Translations under genes and position numbers: made by a program
The notes under the pieces: model-generated
Database searches by the model: none
Told to the model about the DNA's origin: nothing
What the model saw: the letters and a program-made list of their open reading frames with translations, nothing else
In this document: piece by piece, positions 1 through 5,699 of the stretch
How positions within the stretch are numbered: the first letter of the stretch is position 1
Layout: each line of letters begins with the position of its first letter
From: Bacteroidales bacterium
GTDB lineage: Bacteria; Bacteroidota; Bacteroidia; Bacteroidales; PUMT01
Assembly (NCBI GenBank): GCA_007119075.1
Contig: SKQJ01000329.1
Location: 1 to 8,156, forward strand
Length of the DNA stretch: 8,156 nucleotides
Reading direction: 5' to 3'

Positions 1-10
1 GCTTCTGTTG

Positions 11-1441
11 TTACCTGAGCTCGCCCCTTGAGCGCATCGTCCTGAACAGATACAGCTCGAAATCCTCGGCCGGAGATGGCGCCGGGGCCATCAGCATTTT
101 GCCGTCCCTGTCAATGAGATAGTACCCGGGAAACATCCTGACATCATAATCCCTTAATATTCCAGGCTGATCGCCGTAAAACAGGAATTCCCAGCCATAG
201 TCGCTTTTTTCGAGGAAATCAAGCATGGACTGGTAGTTTTCATCTATGTAGACCGTGACTATTTTAAGATAATCTCCGTGATCGGCATCGAGCCGGTCGA
301 GGATCTGATATTCAGACATACAGCTGTAGCTGGCGGCGGTGCAGAAATTAAGGTAAACATAATACCCCCTGAAATCGGACAGCTCCCTGATCCTGCCGTC
401 CCGGCCGGTGAGCCGGAATCCGGGCGGATCGAACCCTGGCAACAGCCTGGTAACTTTTTCCCTGATGTGCCCTGCAATACGGAGATGTTCGGGATATATG
501 GTCTGTGCAGCAAGAGAATCCAGCACGGCGAGCATGCCCGAACGGGAAAAATCAGACCCGTAGAAAGCATCGTGGATACCCTTAAGAACAACGAATTCAA
601 GCAGCCGGCCGCACCCGAGAACCGTATCGGTCTGCAACGTGCTCATAAGGGCAGACAGGCTCCTTCTCCGGTTTATGTCGTCAAATATCCTGCTTCCCCT
701 GACGGTGCGGGAAAAAAACAGGAAATAGCGGTCATAGACGTGGTTGAACAGCTCCATATATGCATTGTTTCCGTAAAGGACCGGCAGATCCCGGAACCAG
801 CTGTCGGAAAGGCCGCGGGCAGCCGTGATCCGGGTCAGGCTTTCCAGGCGGGCCATCTTGTATTTCCGGTAATCATCAAACCAGGGATTGTGTGCCCCCG
901 CAAAATGCATGTCCATTTGAGCCGAAACCGAGTCTATATAGCTTCTGCTTTCACCGCCCGCCATGCCTGCAAGCGAACCATGCAACAGAAGCTCATACAT
1001 GTCGTCGAATTTCCTGATAAGCGAATTCAGCTCGGTGCTGTCCTGGTTTAAAACCGCTATATGGGTGGGTATGCCTTTAAAATAGGGATTGAGCTTTTCA
1101 TGGGGAGCCTTTTCCGTCTTCGGGGGCAGTATGACGCTGTAATCATTGCCCGCCTCCACATAAAGGTAAATAAAGTACCTCCCTGCATGGGAAAAGACCT
1201 TTTCCGGTTCGTCGCCTGCAGGGAACCGGACCGAGAACTCCCCGTTGCCGTCGACCGGCAATCTGAAGATCTCCTCTTCCGAAAAGCTGATCATATCGGT
1301 ATACCGGTAGAATATCATTTCCTCTCCGGCATATCCGGGGGCTTTTCCTTCGAAAGAAGCATACCTTTCAGCAGCAGGACCGGCCGCGGCAGGAAAGGAA
1401 AACCGCAATAAGGCAATAAAACATATGATAAGACGCATCAT
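11..1441 (-). CDS. Exported thioredoxin-fold (TlpA/AhpC-TSA-like) protein with degenerate active site
   Basis: Predicted exported protein of 476 residues with a thioredoxin-like C-terminal domain. The N-terminus (MMRLIICFIALLRFSFPAAA) is a signal peptide with likely cleavage after AAA and no lipobox cysteine, so I infer a periplasmic location. Residues about 30-330 form a poorly recognisable region of the kind that precedes TlpA domains in Bacteroidetes; the thioredoxin fold covers about 345-470. Where TlpA proteins read WCxxC, this one reads CTAASYSC: Cys374 occupies the resolving-cysteine position, the nucleophilic position is Ser371, and another Cys lies at 367. The cis-proline region (MFPGYYLIDRDG) is intact. 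I chose the ATG at 1441 (a second ATG follows directly) because it gives a signal peptide and starts 7 bases after the coaD stop; an in-frame ATG at 1510 would add 23 residues inside coaD and bury the signal peptide. Probably cotranscribed with coaD. The fold is fairly sure; a redox function is doubtful. Confidence 0.75.
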   Translation of the reverse strand: MMRLIICFIALLRFSFPAAAGPAAERYASFEGKAPGYAGEEMIFYRYTDMISFSEEEIFRLPVDGNGEFSVRFPAGDEPEKVFSHAGRYFIYLYVEAGNDYSVILPPKTEKAPHEKLNPYFKGIPTHIAVLNQDSTELNSLIRKFDDMYELLLHGSLAGMAGGESRSYIDSVSAQMDMHFAGAHNPWFDDYRKYKMARLESLTRITAARGLSDSWFRDLPVLYGNNAYMELFNHVYDRYFLFFSRTVRGSRIFDDINRRRSLSALMSTLQTDTVLGCGRLLEFVVLKGIHDAFYGSDFSRSGMLAVLDSLAAQTIYPEHLRIAGHIREKVTRLLPGFDPPGFRLTGRDGRIRELSDFRGYYVYLNFCTAASYSCMSEYQILDRLDADHGDYLKIVTVYIDENYQSMLDFLEKSDYGWEFLFYGDQPGILRDYDVRMFPGYYLIDRDGKMLMAPAPSPAEDFELYLFRTMRSRGELR

Positions 1442-1448
1442 AGCTTCT

Positions 1449-1922
1449 TCAGGATTTGAATTCCTTGATCCGCACTCCACCGGGAACAAACCGGGATACA
1501 TCTCCGCCATTCCTGAGGATGTCGCGCACTATGGTGGAGTTGATGTAGGTGTGTTCGGGCCGGGTGAGCAGAAACACCGATTCGATGCCGTCTGACATGG
1601 CCTTGTTGACCTGAGCTATAGCCCTTTCAAACTCAAAATCGGCCGCCGTCCGCAGGCCGCGCAGTATAAAGGATGCATTTTTCTCCTGACAAAAGTCAAC
1701 GGTCAGTCCGCTGAACCACGTAACCTCGACTGCCGGCTGGTCGCAGAAAACATTTTGGATCCATTCCAGTCTTTTTTCGAGAGGAAAATATCCCTTTTTC
1801 TCAGAGTTATACCCGATGGCGATTATGATCCGGTCGAATATGGACAGAGCCCTTAAAACAAGGGATTCATGTCCTATGGTGAAAGGATCGAATGAGCCGG
1901 GAAAAACTGCAATTTTAGGCAT
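1449..1922 (-). CDS. coaD: Phosphopantetheine adenylyltransferase (CoaD)
   Basis: Catalyses the penultimate step of coenzyme A synthesis in the cytoplasm: transfer of AMP from ATP to 4'-phosphopantetheine, giving dephospho-CoA and pyrophosphate. The 157-residue product has the usual length for bacterial CoaD. The nucleotidyltransferase motif PGSFDPFTIGH lies at residues 8-18 (TxGH type), the substrate-binding stretch LRGLRTAADFEFE follows near 88-100, and the C-terminal INSTIVRDI segment matches the conserved (I/S)SSxxVRE helix start. The sequence looks intact with no frameshift. Translation starts at the ATG at 1922; there is no clear Shine-Dalgarno, only the A/T-rich leader common in Bacteroidetes. 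It sits 42 bases after the LiaF-like gene and 7 bases before the exported thioredoxin-fold gene, suggesting one operon. I see no functional link to the neighbours beyond co-expression. Confidence 0.97.
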   Translation of the reverse strand: MPKIAVFPGSFDPFTIGHESLVLRALSIFDRIIIAIGYNSEKKGYFPLEKRLEWIQNVFCDQPAVEVTWFSGLTVDFCQEKNASFILRGLRTAADFEFERAIAQVNKAMSDGIESVFLLTRPEHTYINSTIVRDILRNGGDVSRFVPGGVRIKEFKS

Positions 1923-1964
1923 TGTTATAAGTTATTCGGGTTTAAAACTGTAAAAGTAAGAAAT

Positions 1965-2495
1965 TTAGATTTTCCGCATAAAGGTAATATTGCCGAACAC
2001 AACATTCACGCTGATATCAAGATAAGGCAAATCAGGATTGAAGTCAGCCGAACTGTAATGCCCTTTCCCGAAAACCGGCAGGACATAACCCGGCATCCTG
2101 GTTTTTGCAAATATTCCCTTGACCCTGATATTTACCGGTAAATCGGACGGAAGATAAACCGTGCTGCCGGAAAAGATGCTGTTGATTGAAAGACCGGCGC
2201 TTTCCGGCATTTCCATTTTTTCCAGGTCAAATCTCGTCCGGGAAAAAACGATCTGGTATCCGGGAGCCAGTTCACCGGAGGCGCCGATTTCGACGGTTTT
2301 GAAAAATATTTCATTTTCAGCGCTGCTTAATGGCCAGACGGACGAGCTCCCGGTTATGATCTTCGATCCCAGCAACAAAAAAAAAGCCGCTGCAAGTATT
2401 CTGGCAACCGGGATCGGAAATTTAAAAATCATCCGTGCCATCAGCGCCACACCCGTTATCATAAGAAAAATGCCCCAGAAATACAGATTATCCAT
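1965..2495 (-). CDS. Small membrane protein with LiaF-like C-terminal domain
   Basis: A 176-residue protein with two predicted membrane helices, about residues 4-24 and 30-48, separated by a short basic loop (RMIFKFP), followed by a soluble domain of roughly 125 residues. That domain carries the pattern of the LiaF/YvqF C-terminal (cell wall-active antibiotics response, DUF2154-like) fold: an FSRTRFDL segment, then repeated beta strands with VYLPSDLPVNIRV and, at the end, LDISVNVVFGNITF. In Firmicutes LiaF restrains the LiaRS envelope-stress two-component system. No histidine kinase or response regulator lies in this window, so an envelope role here is inference from the fold alone. It starts with ATG at 2495, 138 bases after the lon stop, and ends 42 bases before coaD. 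The domain assignment is by visual pattern, not by a profile search. Confidence 0.7.
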   Translation of the reverse strand: MDNLYFWGIFLMITGVALMARMIFKFPIPVARILAAAFFLLLGSKIITGSSSVWPLSSAENEIFFKTVEIGASGELAPGYQIVFSRTRFDLEKMEMPESAGLSINSIFSGSTVYLPSDLPVNIRVKGIFAKTRMPGYVLPVFGKGHYSSADFNPDLPYLDISVNVVFGNITFMRKI

Positions 2496-2512
2496 TTCAG
2501 ATGGTTTGACTG

Positions 2513-2520
2513 CAAATGTA
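2513..2520 (-). promoter_or_regulatory. Possible -7 box upstream of the LiaF-like gene
   Basis: The minus strand reads TACATTTG here, a full match to the Bacteroidetes -7 consensus TAnnTTTG. No TTTG -33 element is visible 19-21 bases upstream. Transcription would begin around 2505-2509, leaving a leader of only about 10-14 bases before the ATG at 2495. If real, it would drive the LiaF-like gene, coaD and the exported thioredoxin-fold gene apart from lon. A chance match is possible in A/T-rich DNA. Confidence 0.3.
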
Positions 2521-2608
2521 ACTCCATTTCAGCGGAAATATTATGCCCCTTTCGGGGGAACGGAAAGCGGCGGGCTCCGGAACCAGGAAGCGACAGGGTC
2601 AGGCCGGC

Positions 2609-2635
2609 AGGCTCCGAAAACGCAACCGGCAGCCT
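2609..2635 (-). other. Stem-loop overlapping the lon stop codon
   Basis: AGGCT (2609-2613) pairs with AGCCT (2631-2635), and CCG (2614-2616) pairs with CGG (2627-2629), with one bulged base and a 10-base loop. On the minus strand the hairpin begins inside the lon TAG stop. No run of T follows it, so it is not a standard intrinsic terminator. It could slow decay of lon mRNA from the 3' side or be coincidental. No terminator is otherwise visible in the 138-base lon to LiaF-like gap (2496-2633), so readthrough from lon is possible. Confidence 0.3.
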
Positions 2636-5096
2636 ATTCTGCAATATCGACTGACAGCGGCTGCGCTACCTTTTCCTTCAGAAGAGCGATGTCCAGAACA
2701 TCGATGATGGTCCTTACATAATGCAGGGTAAGCCCTTTCAGGTAAATCTCATTGATTTTCTCCATGTCCTTCCTGTTGTCTTCAGACAAAATCACATGGG
2801 ATATTTTGGCCCTCCTGGCTGCCAGAAGCTTTTCCTTGATGCCTCCCACGGGGAGCACCCGGCCCCGCAGGGTGATCTCTCCGGTCATGGCGGTTGCCTG
2901 TTTGATTTTCCTTCGCGTAAAGGCCGATGCCATGGAGGTCACCATGGTGATCCCCGCCGAAGGCCCGTCTTTGGGAATAGCGCCCTCGGGTACGTGAATG
3001 TGGACATTGGTCTTTTCGAAAAGCTCTTCCTTGATGCCGATATACCGGGCATGGGCCTTCAGGTATTCCAGGGCTATTTTTGCCGATTCCTTCATCACTT
3101 CCCCCAGGTTGCCGGTTATGGTCAGATCTCCCCTGCCCCTGCTCAGACTCGTTTCCACGAAAAGTATCTCGCCCCCCGCAGGCGTGACGGCAAGTCCGGT
3201 AACCACCCCCGCAAAATCATTTCCCTGGTAAAATTCCCGGCTGTATTCCGGAGGCCCGAGGATTTCCCTCACCGCTTCCGGGCTCAGCTTCCTGTCAAAT
3301 TCCTGGCCGAAGGCCTTCCTTTTGGCAAGCCCCCTGATTATGCGGGCGATTTTCTTGTCGAGCTCCCGAACCCCCGATTCCCGGGTATGGTTTTCAATTA
3401 TGATGCCGAGAACTTTTTTCGAAAAGAAAACTGAATCCCGTTCCAGTCCGTGATTGATCAGCTGCTTGGGAACAAGGTGGATCCTGGCTATCTCGATCTT
3501 CTCTTCAACTATATATCCCGTAACGTTTATCATCTCCATCCTGTCCCTGAGAGCGGGATGAATAGTGTTGACGGTGTTGGCCGTGGCAATGAACAATACC
3601 CGTGAAAGATCATATTCGAGCTCAAGGTAATTGTCATGGAACGTTGAGTTCTGTTCCGGATCCAGCACCTCAAGCAGTGCTGAGGCCGGGTCGCCGTGGA
3701 CATCCCTGCCTACCTTATCTATTTCGTCCAGTATAAAGACCGGGTTTGATGTTTTGACTTTCTTGATGTTCTGGATTATCCGGCCCGGCATGGCTCCGAT
3801 ATATGTTTTGCGGTGCCCGCGGATCTCAGATTCATCATGTAACCCTCCGAGCGACATCCTGACATATTTTCTGCCAAGCGCATCGGCAACGGAATGCCCC
3901 AGGGAGGTTTTCCCTACTCCGGGAGGCCCGATAAGGCAAAGTATGGGGGATTTCATGTCGCCCTTCAGCTTGAGCACTGCAAGATGTTCGAGAATCCGTT
4001 CCTTGACGGTATCCAGACCGAAATGATCGCGGTCCAGGATTTTCTGGGCCCGCTTCAGGTCGAACCTGTCTTTTGTGTAATCTTCCCATGGCAGCTCAAG
4101 GAGAAGGTGGACATAATTCATCTGCACCGAATATTCGCCTGATGCGGGATTCAGGCGCTGCAGCCTGGAAAGCTCCTTTTCAAAGGCTTCGCTTGTTTCC
4201 TTCGACCATTTCTTGTTTTTTGCCCTTTCGCGCATTTCGGCAATCTCCTTTTCAAGCGGACTGCCGCCAAGCTCATTCTGGATGGTTTTCATCTGCTGCT
4301 GCAGCAGGTATTCCCTTTGCTGCTGGTCGAGCTCTGACTTGACCTTTGACTGGATATCCTTTTTAAGCTCAAGCATCTGGACCTCCCTGCTCAGGTATTC
4401 AAGCAGTATTTCCGCCCTGCTGTGAATATCGTCAATTTCCAGCAGTCTTTGCTTTTCAGGGATATCGACATCGGAATTGGAGCAGATAAAATTCACAAGA
4501 AAAGTCGAGCTCTCTATGTTCTTTACAGCAAATGACGCCTCCGGGGGTATATTGCTTGACAGCTTTATTATTTTAAGCGAAAGGTCTTTCAGCGAGCCGA
4601 TCAGTGCCTGGAACTGATTTCCCTTTTTTCGGGGTATCAGGTCCTCGAGGCTTTTCACGGAACCTTTAAGATAGGGGTCTTCGGCTACGACATCCTGTAT
4701 TTCGAATCGTTTTTTTCCCTGTATTATAACAGAAGTTGCCCCGTCCGGCATTTCGAGTATCTTTAAAATCTGGGCAACGGTTCCTACCCTGAAAAGATCC
4801 TCCATCCGTGGCTCGTCGGTATCCATATCTTTCTGGGCGACGGCTCCCACCAGTTTGCTTCCTTTATATGCGTCCCTGATAAGCTTGATTGATTTTTTCC
4901 TTCCGACGGTTATGGGAATTATAACCCCGGGAAACAGGACCGAATTCCTCAGGGGCAGCAGCGGCAAGGTGTCGGGAACCTCCGTCTTGTTAAGCAGATC
5001 CTCGTCTTCATCAGTGATAAGAGTTATATAATCTGAATTGTCATCATGGTTTCTGCCGAGCTCTGCCCAGAAAATGTCTTTTCCTTTTTTACTCAT
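2634..5096 (-). CDS. lon: ATP-dependent protease Lon
   Basis: Cytoplasmic homo-hexameric AAA+ serine protease that unfolds and degrades damaged proteins and short-lived regulators. From the ATG at 5096 the product has 820 residues. After an acidic N-terminal tail, the LON substrate-recognition domain starts near residue 44 (LPLLPLRNSVLFPG), a Gln-rich coiled-coil region follows (LLQQQMKTIQNELGG), then the AAA+ module with Walker A GPPGVGKTS (Lys396), Walker B VFILDEIDK (Glu458) and sensor 1 LFIATAN. The C-terminal protease domain has catalytic Ser713 in PKDGPSAG and Lys756 in GGIKEKLLAA, 43 residues apart as in the E. coli enzyme. All key residues are present, so it should be active. An in-frame ATG at 5168 would add 24 residues (844 in total); I prefer 5096 because that extension is hydrophobic and unlike Lon N-termini. 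It has its own promoter-like site and lies behind the rpmE2 terminator, so it is probably transcribed separately. Confidence 0.97.
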   Translation of the reverse strand: MSKKGKDIFWAELGRNHDDNSDYITLITDEDEDLLNKTEVPDTLPLLPLRNSVLFPGVIIPITVGRKKSIKLIRDAYKGSKLVGAVAQKDMDTDEPRMEDLFRVGTVAQILKILEMPDGATSVIIQGKKRFEIQDVVAEDPYLKGSVKSLEDLIPRKKGNQFQALIGSLKDLSLKIIKLSSNIPPEASFAVKNIESSTFLVNFICSNSDVDIPEKQRLLEIDDIHSRAEILLEYLSREVQMLELKKDIQSKVKSELDQQQREYLLQQQMKTIQNELGGSPLEKEIAEMRERAKNKKWSKETSEAFEKELSRLQRLNPASGEYSVQMNYVHLLLELPWEDYTKDRFDLKRAQKILDRDHFGLDTVKERILEHLAVLKLKGDMKSPILCLIGPPGVGKTSLGHSVADALGRKYVRMSLGGLHDESEIRGHRKTYIGAMPGRIIQNIKKVKTSNPVFILDEIDKVGRDVHGDPASALLEVLDPEQNSTFHDNYLELEYDLSRVLFIATANTVNTIHPALRDRMEMINVTGYIVEEKIEIARIHLVPKQLINHGLERDSVFFSKKVLGIIIENHTRESGVRELDKKIARIIRGLAKRKAFGQEFDRKLSPEAVREILGPPEYSREFYQGNDFAGVVTGLAVTPAGGEILFVETSLSRGRGDLTITGNLGEVMKESAKIALEYLKAHARYIGIKEELFEKTNVHIHVPEGAIPKDGPSAGITMVTSMASAFTRRKIKQATAMTGEITLRGRVLPVGGIKEKLLAARRAKISHVILSEDNRKDMEKINEIYLKGLTLHYVRTIIDVLDIALLKEKVAQPLSVDIAE

Positions 5097-5193
5097 TAGT
5101 GAATACTGTTGATCAGTTAACTTGATAGGCTTTCTGGTAAAATGAATCAAAATTATGTCAATTTGCATGCCAATAACGTCCGGATGGATATAT

Positions 5194-5210
5194 TGACAGG
5201 TATCCTGTTA
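5194..5210. promoter_or_regulatory. Imperfect palindrome at the predicted lon transcription start
   Basis: TGACAGG TAT CCTGTTA: two 7-base arms around 3 central bases, matching at 6 of 7 positions. It lies just downstream of the predicted lon -7 box (5217-5224), where transcription should start near 5210-5212. That is a typical place for a repressor operator. It does not resemble the CIRCE heat-shock element. Function is inferred from position only. Confidence 0.3.
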
Positions 5211-5216
5211 TTTAAA

Positions 5217-5248
5217 CAAAAATATTCGCATAAGGTTTGTCCTTCAAA
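5217..5248 (-). promoter_or_regulatory. Predicted lon promoter, Bacteroidetes type
   Basis: The minus strand has TTTG (5245-5248) as a -33 box, a 20-base spacer, and TATTTTTG (5217-5224), a full match to the -7 consensus TAnnTTTG. It sits about 20 bases downstream of the rpmE2 terminator, where a separate lon promoter would be expected. The leader to the ATG at 5096 would be about 115 bases. The region is A/T-rich, which raises the chance of coincidental matches. Confidence 0.55.
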
Positions 5249-5269
5249 ATGGCGAAGGTATCCGGGGAA

Positions 5270-5295
5270 AACAAAAAACCCTGCTTATGCAGGGT
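5270..5295 (-). terminator. Rho-independent terminator after rpmE2
   Basis: On the minus strand ACCCTGC and GCAGGGT form a perfect 7-base-pair stem (5278-5284 with 5289-5295) closing a 4-base loop, followed at once by TTTTT, G and a further T run. It begins 23 bases after the rpmE2 stop codon. This is the only textbook intrinsic terminator in the window, and it separates rpmE2 from lon. Confidence 0.88.
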
Positions 5296-5318
5296 CCCGG
5301 TTAAGTTTGCTGGATAAT

Positions 5319-5585
5319 CTATTTATTTTTCTTATCCATATGCTTTTTGTATCGGTTCATGAATTTGTCCACACGTCCGGCAGTGTCGACAAGTTTCATT
5401 TTGCCTGTATAAAACGGATGAGAGGTATTGGAAATCTCCAGCTTGTACAGAGGATATTCCTTGCCGTCATCCAGTTTGATCGTCTCTTTGGTAGGAGCGG
5501 TTGACCGGGAAATAAAGTAATCATCGTTCGACATATCCTTGAAGACGACGAGGCGGTAATTCTTCGGATGCGTATCTTTTTTCAT
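5319..5585 (-). CDS. rpmE2: Ribosomal protein bL31, type B (zinc-independent)
   Basis: Structural protein of the 50S subunit that bridges the two subunits at the central protuberance. The 88-residue length fits type B L31. Recognisable segments are HPKNYRLVVFKD (residues 6-17), SNTSHPFYTGKMKLVDTAGRVDKF in the middle to C-terminal half, and a lysine-rich end. The CxxC zinc-binding pair of type A L31 is absent; the protein has no cysteine at all, which defines the zinc-independent type. In many bacteria type B is induced by zinc limitation when a type A copy also exists; in Bacteroidetes it is commonly the only copy, and I see no Zur-like operator, so constitutive expression is more likely. The gene has its own promoter (5641-5671) and terminator (5270-5295), so it looks monocistronic. 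The start at 5585 gives the standard N-terminus MKKDTHP. Confidence 0.96.
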   Translation of the reverse strand: MKKDTHPKNYRLVVFKDMSNDDYFISRSTAPTKETIKLDDGKEYPLYKLEISNTSHPFYTGKMKLVDTAGRVDKFMNRYKKHMDKKNK

Positions 5586-5640
5586 ATCATTGGTAATTTA
5601 CTCGTGTATTTTTCTTATCCCAATTACTTTAAACGGTTTG

Positions 5641-5671
5641 CAAAGGTAATGCTTCCATCGAAAATGTCAAA
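5641..5671 (-). promoter_or_regulatory. Predicted rpmE2 promoter, Bacteroidetes type
   Basis: The minus strand reads TTTG (5668-5671), a 19-base spacer, then TACCTTTG (5641-5648). Both boxes match the Bacteroidetes -33/-7 consensus in full and the spacing is canonical. It lies in the 114-base gap before rpmE2 and would give a leader of about 50 bases. This is the best promoter match in the window. Confidence 0.7.
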
Positions 5672-5680
5672 ATAATTCAG

Positions 5681-5699
5681 AAATTAATTTCGCCGGCGA
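5681..5699. repeat. Two abutting 10-base palindromes after the class V enzyme gene
   Basis: AAATTAATTT (5681-5690) and TCGCCGGCGA (5690-5699) are both perfect palindromes and share one base. They lie directly after the stop codon of the class V enzyme (5700-5702) and about 10 bases upstream of the rpmE2 -33 box. Neither can form a stable hairpin with a reasonable loop and no T run follows, so they are not a terminator. They could be a protein-binding site or chance. Confidence 0.3.

Noticed and set aside
278..1051. Open frame of 257 codons on the plus strand
   Set aside because: It lies wholly antisense to the exported thioredoxin-fold gene, its translation has no recognisable domain, and the minus-strand frame has a signal peptide and a clear fold.
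1442..1510. N-terminal extension of the exported thioredoxin-fold protein to the ATG at 1510
   Set aside because: It overlaps the end of coaD in another frame and would put 23 residues in front of the signal peptide.
1923..1964. Separate coaD promoter in the 42-base gap
   Set aside because: TACTTTTA misses the last base of the -7 consensus and there is no -33 box; readthrough from the LiaF-like gene is simpler.
2545..2557. CCCC-TTTC-GGGG hairpin in the lon to LiaF-like gap as a terminator
   Set aside because: Only a 4-base-pair stem and no T run on the minus strand.
2459..2644. Small 61-codon frame on the minus strand between lon and the LiaF-like gene
   Set aside because: It overlaps both neighbours in a different frame, has a composition like out-of-frame DNA, and lacks a recognisable start signal.
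2161..2721. Open frame of 186 codons on the plus strand across the lon to LiaF-like gap
   Set aside because: It is antisense to the LiaF-like gene and the lon 3' end, with no domain and no promoter-like signal.
2721..3434. Open frame of 237 codons on the plus strand
   Set aside because: It is antisense to the Lon protease domain, whose coding frame is certain; the long opposite frame follows from codon composition.
5147..5164. TTGACA-like hexamer in the lon leader as a sigma-70 type promoter
   Set aside because: No TATAAT-like box follows at 16-18 bases, and the Bacteroidetes-type promoter at 5217-5248 is a much better match.
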